A stretch of 64,000 nucleotides of DNA from Chelonobacter oris (GTDB lineage Bacteria > Pseudomonadota > Gammaproteobacteria > Enterobacterales > Pasteurellaceae). The stretch lies in assembly GCF_000772535.1 (NCBI RefSeq), contig NZ_JSUM01000011.1, positions 53,840-117,839 on the forward strand. The letters are read 5' to 3'. A program made the position numbers and the translations under genes. The notes below the pieces were generated by a model, which saw only the letters and a list, made by a program, of their open reading frames with translations, was not told the DNA's origin and searched no databases. Below are positions 18,995 through 28,076 of the stretch, in pieces. Position 1 is the stretch's first letter. The number at the start of each line of letters is the position of its first letter.

Positions 18995-19969
18995 ATGACA
19001 TCAAATTTTGACTACCACGGCCGTTTTTCGGTCGCCCCGATGCTGGATTGGACAACACGCCATTGCCGCTATTTCCACCGTCAATTCAGCAAACATGCAT
19101 TGCTCTACACCGAAATGATTACCACCGGTGCGATTATTCACGCCAAATACGACCATTTGCTTTACTCGCCAGACGAACACCCGCTGGCATTGCAATTGGG
19201 CGGCAGTAATCCCGAGCAGTTGCGTCTGTGCGCCGAGAAAGCGCAACAACGCGGTTATGCTGAAATCAACCTGAATGTCGGCTGTCCGTCGGATCGGGTA
19301 CAAAACGGCTTTTTCGGTGCCTGTTTAATGGCGAAAGCCGGTTTAGTGGCGGAATGTGTGGCAGCAATGCAAAGTGCGGTCAAAATACCGGTGACGGTAA
19401 AAACCCGTGTCGGTATTGACGATCTCGACAGTTACGATTTTTTATGTGATTTTGTACAAAAAATCGAACGAGCCGGTTGCCGTGAATTGATTGTCCACGC
19501 ACGCAAAGCGTGGCTTTCGGGCTTAAGCCCGAAAGAGAACCGAGAAATTCCGCCGCTGGATTATGAACGGGTGTATCAACTGAAACGTGACTTTCCAGCC
19601 TTATTCATCAGTATTAACGGCGGTATTAAAACCATTGCCGATATGCAGCAGCATTTACAATTTGTCGACGGGGTTATGGTCGGGCGAGAGGCGTACCAAA
19701 ATCCAAGCTTGCTCGGTTATGTCGATCAGGCTCTGTTTGATCCGCAAAGTGCGGTTGTCACACCGCATCAGGCGGTAGAGGCGATGCTGCCGTACATTGA
19801 AAACGAATTGGCGGCAGGTACACATTTGAATCACATCAGCCGTCATATGGTTGGGGCGTTTCAAGGCTGTAAAGGTGCGAAGCAGTGGCGGCGCTATTTA
19901 AGCGAGAACGCCCACAAGCCGAACGCGGGAACGGAAGTCATTCAAACCGCACTTTCATTTGTCGACTAG
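18995..19969 (+). CDS. dusA: tRNA-dihydrouridine(20/20a) synthase
   Basis: Flavoenzyme that reduces uridine 20/20a in the D-loop of tRNAs. The TIM-barrel begins [20 protein letters not shown], the DusA-subfamily form of the FMN-binding start. It continues with [11 protein letters not shown], the catalytic cysteine in [14 protein letters not shown] (about residue 97), [20 protein letters not shown] and the phosphate-binding INGGIK and [11 protein letters not shown]. Length (324 aa) is normal for DusA. A USS lies within the last codons. Confidence 0.95.
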   Translation: MTSNFDYHGRFSVAPMLDWTTRHCRYFHRQFSKHALLYTEMITTGAIIHAKYDHLLYSPDEHPLALQLGGSNPEQLRLCAEKAQQRGYAEINLNVGCPSDRVQNGFFGACLMAKAGLVAECVAAMQSAVKIPVTVKTRVGIDDLDSYDFLCDFVQKIERAGCRELIVHARKAWLSGLSPKENREIPPLDYERVYQLKRDFPALFISINGGIKTIADMQQHLQFVDGVMVGREAYQNPSLLGYVDQALFDPQSAVVTPHQAVEAMLPYIENELAAGTHLNHISRHMVGAFQGCKGAKQWRRYLSENAHKPNAGTEVIQTALSFVD

Positions 19970-19974
19970 GCATT

Positions 19975-19990
19975 TGTGAGCCGGATCACA
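19975..19990. promoter_or_regulatory. Putative CRP site upstream of tkt
   Basis: TGTGA-N6-TCACA with both half-sites perfect (spacer GCCGGA). It lies directly after the dusA stop and 120 bp before tkt. Confidence 0.6.
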
Positions 19991-20109
19991 AAAAGTTTTT
20001 GAAATTTAAGTCATTGAGATTATCTATCAGCATTTCTCAATGGATTAGTGTAAACTCATCACACTATTTTTTTGCAAATAATTATTTCTATTTTGAACAG
20101 GAGAAACAC

Positions 20110-22104
20110 ATGGCTTCACGCAGAGAATTGGCAAATGCGATCCGTTTTTTAAGCATGGATGCAGTGCAAAAAGCAAAATCAGGACACCCGGGCGCCCCGA
20201 TGGGCATGGCGGATATCGCCGAAGTCTTATGGCGTGATTTTTTGGTTCATAACCCGACCAATCCGAGCTGGGCAAACCGTGATCGCTTTGTGCTGTCGAA
20301 CGGGCACGGTTCGATGCTGATCTACAGTCTGTTGCATCTGAGCGGCTACGATCTGTCGATTGACGATTTGAAACAGTTCCGCCAGCTGCACTCCAAAACG
20401 CCGGGCCACCCGGAATACGGCTATGCGCCGGGCGTGGAAACCACCACCGGTCCGTTGGGACAAGGTATCACCAATGCCGTTGGTATGGCGATTGCGGAAA
20501 AAACGCTGGCCGGACAATTCAACCGTGCCGGTCATGACATTGTCGATCACCACACTTATGTATTTCTCGGCGACGGCTGTCTGATGGAAGGCATTTCACA
20601 TGAAGCCTGTTCGTTGGCCGGTACGCTGGGCTTGGGCAAACTGATTGCATTCTATGATGACAACAACATCTCCATCGACGGCCATGTCGACGGCTGGTTC
20701 ACCGATGACACCCAAAAACGCTTTGAAGCATACGGCTGGCAAGTCATTCCGGCAGTGGACGGCCATGATGCCGAACAGGTGAAAAGTGCGGTTGAACAGG
20801 CAAAAGCCGAAACCGGCAAGCCGACCCTGATTATCTGTAAAACCATTATCGGCTACGGCTCCCCGAACAAAGCCGATTCCCACGACAGCCACGGCGCGCC
20901 GTTGGGCGATGATGAAATCGCATTAACCCGTAAAGCGCTGAACTGGGCGCACGCCCCGTTTGAAATTCCGGCGGATATTTATGCCGAGTGGGATTGCAAA
21001 GCCAAAGGGCAGGCCGCCGAAAAAGCGTGGGACGAAAAATTTGCCGCTTATCAAACCGCCTATCCCGAACTCGCCGCCGAATTAAAACGCCGTGTTGCGG
21101 GCGAATTGCCGGCAAACTGGCAAACCGAATCACAAAAATTCATTGAAAAACTGCAAGCCAATCCGGCCGCTATCGCCAGCCGTAAAGCGTCACAAAATGC
21201 GATTGAAGCCTATGCCCCGTTATTGCCTGAATTTTTGGGCGGTTCCGCTGATCTGGCCAGCTCGAATTTAACCTTATGGTCAGGCTCCAAGCCTATCCGC
21301 GCCAACATTGTCGACGGTAACTATGTGAATTACGGCGTGCGTGAATTTGGTATGTCCGCCATCATGAACGGGATTGCGCTGCACGGCGGTTTCATTCCTT
21401 ATGGTGCCACCTTCCTGATGTTTATGGAATACGCCCACAATGCGGTGCGCATGTCCGCTCTGATGAAGCAACGCGTATTGTTCGTCTATACCCACGACTC
21501 TATCGGCTTGGGCGAAGACGGCCCGACTCACCAACCGGTCGAACAAACCGCAGCCTTGCGTTTAATCCCGAATCTGCAAACCTGGCGCCCGTGCGACCAA
21601 GTGGAATCGGCGGTGGCTTGGAAAGCGGCGGTAGAACGCCAAGACGGTCCGAGCGCAATGATTTTCACCCGTCAAAATCTGGCGCAAATGGATCGCAGCG
21701 CCGAACAATTGGCCAATGTCGCCCGTGGCGGTTATGTGCTGAAAGATTGCGACGGCACGCCGGAACTGATTTTGATTGCCACCGGCTCTGAAGTGGAATT
21801 GGCGGTCAAAGCTGCGGAACAGCTCAGCGCCGACGGCCGTAAAGTACGCGTGGTATCCATGCCGTCCACCAATGTGTTTGATGCGCAGGACGAAGCCTAC
21901 CGTGAAGCCGTGCTGCCAAGTGCGGTCACAAAACGTGTCGCCGTCGAAGCCGGTATCCGTGATTTCTGGTATAAATACGTCGGCCTCAATGGTCGCATTA
22001 TCGGTATGAACAGCTTCGGTGAATCCGCTCCGGCAGACCAACTGTTCAAGTTGTTCGGCTTCACCGTTGAAAACGTCGTGGAAAAAGCGAAAGAACTGCT
22101 GTAA
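20110..22104 (+). CDS. tkt: Transketolase
   Basis: Thiamine-diphosphate enzyme of the non-oxidative pentose phosphate pathway; it moves two-carbon units between sugar phosphates in the cytoplasm. The 664-residue product matches TktA size. It starts [20 protein letters not shown], with [15 protein letters not shown] and the ThDP motif [13 protein letters not shown] (about residue 154) through DDNNIS. The pyrimidine domain has [19 protein letters not shown] and [19 protein letters not shown], and the C-terminal domain has [12 protein letters not shown]. The frame is open upstream to 19885 inside dusA, but CAGGAG precedes the ATG at 20110, where homology begins. A terminator follows. Confidence 0.96.
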   Translation: MASRRELANAIRFLSMDAVQKAKSGHPGAPMGMADIAEVLWRDFLVHNPTNPSWANRDRFVLSNGHGSMLIYSLLHLSGYDLSIDDLKQFRQLHSKTPGHPEYGYAPGVETTTGPLGQGITNAVGMAIAEKTLAGQFNRAGHDIVDHHTYVFLGDGCLMEGISHEACSLAGTLGLGKLIAFYDDNNISIDGHVDGWFTDDTQKRFEAYGWQVIPAVDGHDAEQVKSAVEQAKAETGKPTLIICKTIIGYGSPNKADSHDSHGAPLGDDEIALTRKALNWAHAPFEIPADIYAEWDCKAKGQAAEKAWDEKFAAYQTAYPELAAELKRRVAGELPANWQTESQKFIEKLQANPAAIASRKASQNAIEAYAPLLPEFLGGSADLASSNLTLWSGSKPIRANIVDGNYVNYGVREFGMSAIMNGIALHGGFIPYGATFLMFMEYAHNAVRMSALMKQRVLFVYTHDSIGLGEDGPTHQPVEQTAALRLIPNLQTWRPCDQVESAVAWKAAVERQDGPSAMIFTRQNLAQMDRSAEQLANVARGGYVLKDCDGTPELILIATGSEVELAVKAAEQLSADGRKVRVVSMPSTNVFDAQDEAYREAVLPSAVTKRVAVEAGIRDFWYKYVGLNGRIIGMNSFGESAPADQLFKLFGFTVENVVEKAKELL

Positions 22105-22127
22105 TCACAACACCGCACTATATAACT

Positions 22128-22163
22128 AATCCCTGTTATCTATTGAAATAACAGGGATTTTTT
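22128..22163 (+). terminator. Rho-independent terminator of tkt
   Basis: AATCCCTGTTAT, an 8-base loop, then ATAACAGGGATT running into TTTTTA. The T-tract reaches the stop codon of the convergent yqfB gene. Confidence 0.9.
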
Positions 22164-22479
22164 ACGATATCAATTCAAACTCCAACACCCAAAGTGCGGT
22201 TTCGTTCGGATAAATCTCTCGAATTACCTCTTTTAACTCACTCAACAGCATATTTTCCTGAGAAGCGTGCCGTTGATTTAATTGGTTAAACGTAATCGGT
22301 GTAACCGATAAAATCCGAATTTTTGCAAACCAGCGCTGCATTTCATAAGTCAGCACATCCACCACCGAATCGGGCAAATAGTGACTCTCAGCCTGATCAC
22401 GAATGGTAATGGTTTTACTGCCGTTGAGAATATCCGCTTCAAAACGTTGGAAAAATGTAATTTGGGTTGGGGGTATCAT
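22162..22479 (-). CDS. yqfB: N4-acetylcytidine amidohydrolase (ASCH domain)
   Basis: Small (105 aa) ASCH-domain enzyme that hydrolyses N4-acetylcytidine and related N4-acylated cytosines. The sequence follows E. coli YqfB closely: ITFFQRFEADIL, KTITIRD with the catalytic lysine (K22) and threonine (T25), and SQENMLLSELKEVI with the glutamate (E75). These are the equivalents of K21, T24 and E74 as I recall them for E. coli. It is transcribed toward tkt and shares its terminator, and is divergent from the GntR regulator with a 112-bp spacer. Confidence 0.93.
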   Translation of the reverse strand: MIPPTQITFFQRFEADILNGSKTITIRDQAESHYLPDSVVDVLTYEMQRWFAKIRILSVTPITFNQLNQRHASQENMLLSELKEVIREIYPNETALWVLEFELIS

Positions 22480-22591
22480 AAAATATTCCTTATTGCTTTG
22501 TAATAAACGGATTTACCCTAAATTATAGGAAGAATCAAAAAGAGTTGCTATACTCAAATTCATCCATGTCCGAATATAAATATTGCCTTAA

Positions 22592-23302
22592 ATGAATATA
22601 TTGCCCAAAAAAACGCCTTTATACCTTCAAATCATTGAAAAGCTAAAACACGAAATTTTAGCCGAAACCATTCAAGGCTTTCTCCCTTCAGAGGCAGAAT
22701 TGCAAAAAACATTCAATGTCTCCCGTTCTGTCGTTCGCCAAGCGCTTTCCAAACTGGAAGCCGAAGGTCTGATCGGCAAGGCACAGGGAAAAGGCAGCTT
22801 TATTCTGCCGACCACCCGAATCCATCGCATGGTTCAATCATTGAATGGTTTGGGTATGCAAATCGAAAAAATGGGAACGTTGGTTAATACTAAAGTTGTC
22901 TCATTTGAACCAGTCGCTTATGAACAGGCAAAACAATTTTGGCATGAAGAAACCGCACTGCATCTCATCAGAGTGCGATCGGATATTACCCAACCTATTG
23001 CTTATATCGAAACTTATCTACCGACCAAATACCATCGGTGGCTGACACCGGCCAAGCTGGAAAACCATTCATTGCATCAAATTTTGCAACAAGAAGCCAA
23101 TATCCGATTAGAACGCTCAACCCGTAGTATTTATGCAATAGCCGCCCCAACCCATATTGCCGAGCAACTCAATATCCCTGTCGGTAATCCCCTTTTGTTA
23201 CTTAAAGGTCTTACGTTTAATCATCATAACGAAGTGGTTGAAGCATTCTCGACTTACCATCGTGGTGATCGAATAATGTTTGATCTGGAAACCACAATTT
23301 AA
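22592..23302 (+). CDS. GntR/HutC-family regulator, likely of the D-threonate operon
   Basis: Transcription factor of 236 residues. The N-terminal winged helix-turn-helix (about residues 8-70: PLYLQIIEKLKHEIL, FLPSEAELQKTFNVSRSVVRQAL, GKAQGKGSFIL) is of GntR type. The C-terminal half is a UTRA ligand-binding domain (LIRVRSDITQPIAYIETYLP, GNPLLLLKGLTFN), which places it in the HutC subfamily. It lies 85 bp upstream of the kdgT-like gene on the same strand, with an 18-bp palindrome in the gap that is its likely operator. By context it should repress the operon until an acid-sugar ligand binds; the ligand itself is inferred, not shown. Confidence 0.88.
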   Translation: MNILPKKTPLYLQIIEKLKHEILAETIQGFLPSEAELQKTFNVSRSVVRQALSKLEAEGLIGKAQGKGSFILPTTRIHRMVQSLNGLGMQIEKMGTLVNTKVVSFEPVAYEQAKQFWHEETALHLIRVRSDITQPIAYIETYLPTKYHRWLTPAKLENHSLHQILQQEANIRLERSTRSIYAIAAPTHIAEQLNIPVGNPLLLLKGLTFNHHNEVVEAFSTYHRGDRIMFDLETTI

Positions 23303-23311
23303 TTTTGCTTA

Positions 23312-23340
23312 TTGACAATCCCAATTTTCTGCCACATTAT
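23312..23340 (+). promoter_or_regulatory. Putative promoter of the D-threonate operon
   Basis: TTGACA at 23312-23317 and CATTAT at 23335-23340 are separated by 17 bases. The transcription start would fall inside the adjacent palindrome. Confidence 0.55.
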
Positions 23341-23358
23341 AACTTGTACGTACATGTT
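23341..23358. promoter_or_regulatory. Palindromic operator, probable GntR-regulator site
   Basis: AACTTGTACGTACATGTT has a perfect 10-bp core TGTACGTACA and matching AAC/GTT ends, with only one mismatched pair. It sits immediately after the -10 box, where a bound repressor would block transcription. Its GTAC-centred dyad resembles HutC-type operators. Confidence 0.6.
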
Positions 23359-23387
23359 GTGCGTAATTTTAAATTAAGGAGAAGATT

Positions 23388-24392
23388 ATGTCAGTCAAAT
23401 CGGATTCACCCCCTCAACAAGGAATATTCCCGTTATATGATTATATGAATAAAATTCCGGGCGGCACGATGGTTGTTCCCTTAATTTTAGGTTCAATAAT
23501 CGGGACTTTTTTCCCAACATTTTTAGGCATAGGTTCCTTTACTACCGCGCTTTTCAAATCCTCCGCCGGCTCATTAATTGCTTTGTTGATTTTTGCGACC
23601 GGTATGCAGATTACGCTCCGCAGTTCCGGTCCGGTAATTGCACACACCAGCGTCATCTTATTGTTTAAGACGATTATTCCGGCAGCATTAATTACACTAG
23701 TGGGGCTATGGATCGGATCGGACGGCATTATGGGCATTTCTCTGCTGGCTATATTGACTGTCGTTGCAAATTCAAACGGCGGAATTTGGTTGGCCTTCAC
23801 CGGGAAATACGGTGATTATCGGGATCGAGGTGCTTATATCGCTTCTGCGGTCAATGACGGCCCGTTTTTTGTTTTACTGTTTCTCGGTGTTTCGGGATTA
23901 GCCGATATTCCTTTTTCCTTAATGTTGGCAGCGGTTATTCCTCTCTTGGTCGGCATGATTATCGGCAACCTTGATCCTAAATGGACTAATATTATGAAAC
24001 CGACCGGCGCAATTGTGATCCCTTTTTTTGCCTTCGCACTCGGCACCGGGATTAATCTACATGCAATTGTCACCGGCGGAGCTACCGGCATTATTTTAGG
24101 TATTGCCGCCTCGCTACTGACCGGAGCATTCGTTTTCTTCGGTTATAAAACCATTTTACGCAGAGGTAATCAATCGGGTATCGGATTCGCAGCAGGCACC
24201 ACCGCCGGTAACGCCATTATCACACCAGAAATTGTGGCACAAGCCGATCCCAATATGGCGCAATACGTACAAACTGCTACCGCTCAAATTGCCGCCGCCG
24301 TCTTAGTCTCCGCCATCCTCGCCCCGCTTATCGCGGCATGGGTATTAAAACGCCAAGGCGGTCTGGAAGATCATTTCAAAGAGGGAAACTAA
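23388..24392 (+). CDS. kdgT: KdgT-family acid-sugar permease (probable D-threonate uptake)
   Basis: Inner-membrane secondary transporter of the 2-keto-3-deoxygluconate permease family, 334 residues. It has about ten hydrophobic segments and family landmarks FPLYDYMNKIPGGTMVVPLILGS, IFATGMQITL, NSNGGIWLAF, FALGTGINLHAI and GFAAGTTAGNAIITPEIVA. E. coli KdgT imports 2-keto-3-deoxygluconate. Here the partners are a DUF1537 kinase and a PdxA2-like dehydrogenase, as in the Salmonella D-threonate cluster, so D-threonate or a related four-carbon acid sugar is the more likely substrate. AAGGAGA precedes the start, and the next gene begins 1 base after the stop. Confidence 0.85.
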   Translation: MSVKSDSPPQQGIFPLYDYMNKIPGGTMVVPLILGSIIGTFFPTFLGIGSFTTALFKSSAGSLIALLIFATGMQITLRSSGPVIAHTSVILLFKTIIPAALITLVGLWIGSDGIMGISLLAILTVVANSNGGIWLAFTGKYGDYRDRGAYIASAVNDGPFFVLLFLGVSGLADIPFSLMLAAVIPLLVGMIIGNLDPKWTNIMKPTGAIVIPFFAFALGTGINLHAIVTGGATGIILGIAASLLTGAFVFFGYKTILRRGNQSGIGFAAGTTAGNAIITPEIVAQADPNMAQYVQTATAQIAAAVLVSAILAPLIAAWVLKRQGGLEDHFKEGN

Positions 24393-24393
24393 T

Positions 24394-25635
24394 ATGAAAA
24401 AGCCTATTCTTGTTATTGCCGACGACTTGACCGGCGCCAATGATACCGGGGTTATGTTTGCGGAAAAAGGGATGGCAACCATTTTGAATATTAACCCTGA
24501 TTATTTAAAATACAGTCATTTTTCACAAGCCGACGTATTAACCTTTTCTACCGATTCACGCCCGCTCGGCAAAAAAGCACGGGGAAAAACGAAAAGTGCG
24601 GTTGAAATCGGTATGACCCAAGGGATTGATCAAATTTACCTCAAAATCGACTCAACCATGAGAGGCTCTGTGGCCTATCAAATAGAAGGTGCACTTGAAG
24701 CATGGCGCACACGCTATCCTGATGCTAAAGCCATTATTTGCCCCGCTTATCCCGAGATGGGCAGAACGATCGAGCAGGGTAAATTATACGTTAACGGTAT
24801 TGCAGTGAATGAAACCGCCTCCGGTAAAGATCCGATTTGCCCGGTATTATCCGCCTCGATGGAAACGCTATTACCGCAGGCAAGTATCATCAGCAATATT
24901 TCCTCGCCGGACGCACTATTCAAAGCCATACAAACATCTGCTGCAACACAATTGGTTATTGATGCAAAAAATCCCCAAGATTTATCCGTCATTGCGGATG
25001 TGATCGCTCAATCGGGCAATCGTATTATTCCTGTCGGATCAGCCGGCCTTGCACAAGCACTGAAAATCACACAAAACCGCACTTCTGTTTGCCCGAATAC
25101 ATTCAAATTAAATCGGGCACTTATTTTAGTTACTTCAGTGCATGAAATCAGCCAATCTCAAGTTGATCAATATATTGCGACCACCGGAGGAAAAACCGTC
25201 GTATTTAGCCCCCATCCTTCACAATTGATGAATTCCACTATTTCGGAACCGGCTTTAAAACAGCAATTAAAAGCACTGATTCAATGTAGCGACGACAACA
25301 TTATCATCCGGGCAAATCCGGCTAATATTGTTCAAACAGGAGCGCGGATTAATGACATAGCTCGGTTAATTTCCGCACATTTGGCTGATTTGGGGAAATT
25401 CTGTCTTGATAATAGTCTGTTCGATACATTAATTCTATTTGGTGGCGATGGTGCGGCCGCACTGTTAGAAAAATTACAGGTGCATGAAATGGAGATATTA
25501 CATGCTGTTGTACCGGGTGTGCCTTTATGTACGATTCACGGCGGAAATTACCAAGGCTTAAACGTCATGACCAAATCCGGTGGTTTTGGTGATAAGCAGC
25601 TTTTAAGCCATATCATGTCAAAATATACAAAATAG
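24394..25635 (+). CDS. dtnK: Four-carbon acid sugar kinase, DUF1537 family (probable D-threonate kinase)
   Basis: ATP-dependent kinase that would phosphorylate the 4-OH of D-threonate (or D-erythronate). It begins VIADDLTGANDTGVMFAEKG, the strongly conserved DUF1537 N-terminal substrate motif. It has LKIDSTMRGSVAYQIEGAL and a C-terminal nucleotide-binding domain with FGGDGAAALLEKL and TIHGGNYQGLNVMTKSGGFG. Length 413 aa fits the family. DUF1537 proteins were shown to be acid-sugar kinases, with pairing to PdxA2 diagnostic of the D-threonate/D-erythronate route to dihydroxyacetone phosphate. The choice between isomers rests on context only. Confidence 0.83.
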   Translation: MKKPILVIADDLTGANDTGVMFAEKGMATILNINPDYLKYSHFSQADVLTFSTDSRPLGKKARGKTKSAVEIGMTQGIDQIYLKIDSTMRGSVAYQIEGALEAWRTRYPDAKAIICPAYPEMGRTIEQGKLYVNGIAVNETASGKDPICPVLSASMETLLPQASIISNISSPDALFKAIQTSAATQLVIDAKNPQDLSVIADVIAQSGNRIIPVGSAGLAQALKITQNRTSVCPNTFKLNRALILVTSVHEISQSQVDQYIATTGGKTVVFSPHPSQLMNSTISEPALKQQLKALIQCSDDNIIIRANPANIVQTGARINDIARLISAHLADLGKFCLDNSLFDTLILFGGDGAAALLEKLQVHEMEILHAVVPGVPLCTIHGGNYQGLNVMTKSGGFGDKQLLSHIMSKYTK

Positions 25636-25647
25636 AGGATATATATT

Positions 25648-26670
25648 ATGCCATTACCCATCTTAGCGATCACCATCGGTGATCTTGCCGGCATCGGCCC
25701 CGAAATTACGGTGAAAACACTGTTAGCCCACCCGACTCTACGGGAGAAAGCCAAGCTATTTGCTATCGGAGATTACACGGCATTAACCCGTGCGTGTATC
25801 CTTTCAGGATATTCGCCAAATCAAATTAAACGAATAACGAATTTAGACGAATTATGCAATACACCTGATACGATAGAGTTATTGGAGATCGGCGAACCAT
25901 TACCCGCGGTCGAAGCCGGTCAAATTTCCGCTATTGCCGGTGATGCGGCATACCGTTTTTTAGTCAAAGCCTGTCAATTAGGGCAAGAACGCAAAATTAA
26001 CGGCATTGTCACCGCCCCGCTGAACAAGGAAGCTATGCACGCTGCCGGACATCATTGGCCCGGCCATACTGAAATTTTGGCGCATGAATTCGGCGTAAAA
26101 GATTATTCAATGATTCTATCCTCCGGCGATTTCTATCTATTCCATTTAACAACCCATCAATCCCTACATTCCGCCATTGACGATTGTACGACAGAACGAA
26201 CCTCTACCGTGATTAATTTAGCGTTTGCATTAGCGAAATCACTCAATAAGCCGAAAGCTAAAATCGGGGTATGCGGAATCAACCCGCATGCCGGAGAAAA
26301 CCGATTATTCGGTAATGAGGATTTGGATCAACTGGCTCCGGCAATTCGGCAAGCACAGAAACATCAGATTAATGTACAGGGCCCCTTGCCTGCCGATGCA
26401 TTAATTCCACAAGCAGTGAGAGGCAAATGGGATATTGTTATCGCCTGTTATCACGATCAGGGGCATGCGCCCTTCAAAGCCGTATATGGTGACGATGGTG
26501 TCAACATCACAGCCGGACTGCCGGTTGTCAGGGTATCGGTGGATCACGGCACCGCTTTTGATATCGCCGGGACAGGCATCGCCAGAGAAACCTCCTTGGT
26601 CTTAGCCTGTGAACGGGCTGCGGAACTGGCACCCCAGTGGCATTTAGTCTGGAAATCCCTTCCGCTCTAG
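25648..26670 (+). CDS. pdxA2: PdxA2-type 4-phospho-D-threonate dehydrogenase
   Basis: NAD-dependent, metal-dependent beta-decarboxylating dehydrogenase homologous to vitamin B6 enzyme PdxA. In the D-threonate pathway it converts the 4-phosphate to dihydroxyacetone phosphate and CO2. The 340-residue sequence has ITIGDLAGIGPEI at the start, TAPLNKEAMHAAGHHWPGHTEIL and VDHGTAFDIAGTG. The metal-binding histidines are in LFHLTTHQSL, CYHDQGHAPFK and SVDHGTA. The operon placement directly after the DUF1537 kinase (12-bp gap) argues for the catabolic PdxA2 role instead of B6 synthesis. A hairpin follows the stop. Confidence 0.85.
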   Translation: MPLPILAITIGDLAGIGPEITVKTLLAHPTLREKAKLFAIGDYTALTRACILSGYSPNQIKRITNLDELCNTPDTIELLEIGEPLPAVEAGQISAIAGDAAYRFLVKACQLGQERKINGIVTAPLNKEAMHAAGHHWPGHTEILAHEFGVKDYSMILSSGDFYLFHLTTHQSLHSAIDDCTTERTSTVINLAFALAKSLNKPKAKIGVCGINPHAGENRLFGNEDLDQLAPAIRQAQKHQINVQGPLPADALIPQAVRGKWDIVIACYHDQGHAPFKAVYGDDGVNITAGLPVVRVSVDHGTAFDIAGTGIARETSLVLACERAAELAPQWHLVWKSLPL

Positions 26671-26681
26671 CATCATTGAAA

Positions 26682-26709
26682 AAGCGGATACCGCACTTGG
26701 TATCCGTTT
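26682..26709. terminator. Bidirectional terminator between pdxA2 and the PTS gene
   Basis: AAGCGGATACC, loop GCACTT, GGTATCCGTTT. It lies between two convergent genes, and the loop with its flanks makes one half of a USS (ACCGCACTT). Confidence 0.75.
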
Positions 26710-26724
26710 ATCTGTCGGTATGTA

Positions 26725-28065
26725 TTATTTGGCTAATTCTTTGGCTAATACAGTTTCTTGCTGTAATTCCAGCCCACGATCCTTTGCCTGTTCTTTCTTT
26801 ACGCATTCCCGTTCATAAGCCTTAAAGAACGGATAATAGATAAAAATATCAAGAATAATCAGACCGATACTAAGAATCGGTGCCCATATATCGCCGCCTG
26901 AAACCAAATAAGCACCAATTGGCGCCGGCGTTGTCCACGGTGCCATAAGATAGACACGGTGAATCAAGTCAAAGTCCAGAATTAGGTAAGCGATCACCGC
27001 ATTTGCCATCGGGGCAAAAATCAGCGGGATAAAGAATAACGGGTTAACCACCATCGGGACGCCATACACAATCGGTTCTCCGATTGAGAAAAACGAGGGT
27101 ACCAAACCGATTTTACCGATAGAACGTAAATGTGCCGAACGGCTGCGTACCAGTAAAAATGCCAACGCTATCACACCGCCGGAAGCGCCGTGTACTACAT
27201 AAAAATCCCAAAATGAATTAGTGACAATAAACGGCAATGCCTCGCCCGCTTGCAATGCCGCCAGATTTGCCGCCATATTTTGTAGCAAGAACGGTGTCCA
27301 CAGCTGCATTAACACCAAGGAGCCGTTAATCCCCAGAAACCACAATAAATGGGTGGCAAATACAAACAGCATAATCGCCCCCAAAGAATCGCTCACTTTA
27401 ATCAGCGGCGCCATATAATCCATGATCAGCTGAGGAATGGTGACACCCGTCAGGTGTTCAATATAGATGGACAACGGAAAAATAGTGATTAACATGGTTA
27501 AAATCGGAATCACAATATTCAGTGATTCGGCAACCGCACTTGGCACTTCTTTCGGTAAACGAATCCGAAGATTGAGGTATTCCAGCAAACGGGTCACTTC
27601 CACCGTATAAATCGCAACAAAAATCGCTGAAAACAGCCCGATTCCGCCAAAAAATTTAATATCCATCACCCCGTCTTTGACCGGCGCCGCAATCAGTAAA
27701 AACGTCATCACCGACAAAAAAGCGGCCGGCAACGGCTCCCGTTTATAAGCCTTTGCCAAATTGTAAGCAATACTGGCAGAGGTAAATAACGAGATTGCAT
27801 TAAACGACATTTGAAAAAATGTCCAGCCGTAGTCACTTGCCCAAGTGGCAAATCGCCACCATGCTATCCCAAAACTGTTAGTCGTATTCTGCTCAAAAGG
27901 CGGAATCAGTAAAATCATGATAAAACTGCCGACAATCAAAAACGGCAATACGACAATAAAGCCGTCGCGAATGGCGGAAATATGCGGTTGCTTTTCCAGT
28001 CTAAGTGCGGTCGGCGTAACATATTTATCCATATAATGGATCATTTTTTGGCTAAATGTACTCAT
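26725..28065 (-). CDS. PTS EIIC of the lactose/N,N'-diacetylchitobiose/cellobiose family
   Basis: Sugar-translocating membrane subunit of a phosphotransferase system, 446 residues and about ten hydrophobic segments. The N terminus (KMIHYMDKYVTPTALRLEKQPHISAIRDGFIVVLPFL) and the late motif SIGEPIVYGVPMVVNPLFFIPLIFAP are typical of the ChbC/CelB type. No EIIA or EIIB gene is present in the window, so the cytosolic phosphoryl donors must be encoded elsewhere or the protein may act alone. The gene starts 11 bp after the fucosidase stop and is surely co-transcribed with it. A fucosylated disaccharide is therefore the likely substrate (inference). Confidence 0.87.
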   Translation of the reverse strand: MSTFSQKMIHYMDKYVTPTALRLEKQPHISAIRDGFIVVLPFLIVGSFIMILLIPPFEQNTTNSFGIAWWRFATWASDYGWTFFQMSFNAISLFTSASIAYNLAKAYKREPLPAAFLSVMTFLLIAAPVKDGVMDIKFFGGIGLFSAIFVAIYTVEVTRLLEYLNLRIRLPKEVPSAVAESLNIVIPILTMLITIFPLSIYIEHLTGVTIPQLIMDYMAPLIKVSDSLGAIMLFVFATHLLWFLGINGSLVLMQLWTPFLLQNMAANLAALQAGEALPFIVTNSFWDFYVVHGASGGVIALAFLLVRSRSAHLRSIGKIGLVPSFFSIGEPIVYGVPMVVNPLFFIPLIFAPMANAVIAYLILDFDLIHRVYLMAPWTTPAPIGAYLVSGGDIWAPILSIGLIILDIFIYYPFFKAYERECVKKEQAKDRGLELQQETVLAKELAK

Positions 28066-28076
28066 AAAACCGTCTC

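Noticed and set aside
21562..22041. A 159-codon open frame antisense to tkt
   Set aside because: It is a shadow of a highly conserved gene without ribosome site or homology.
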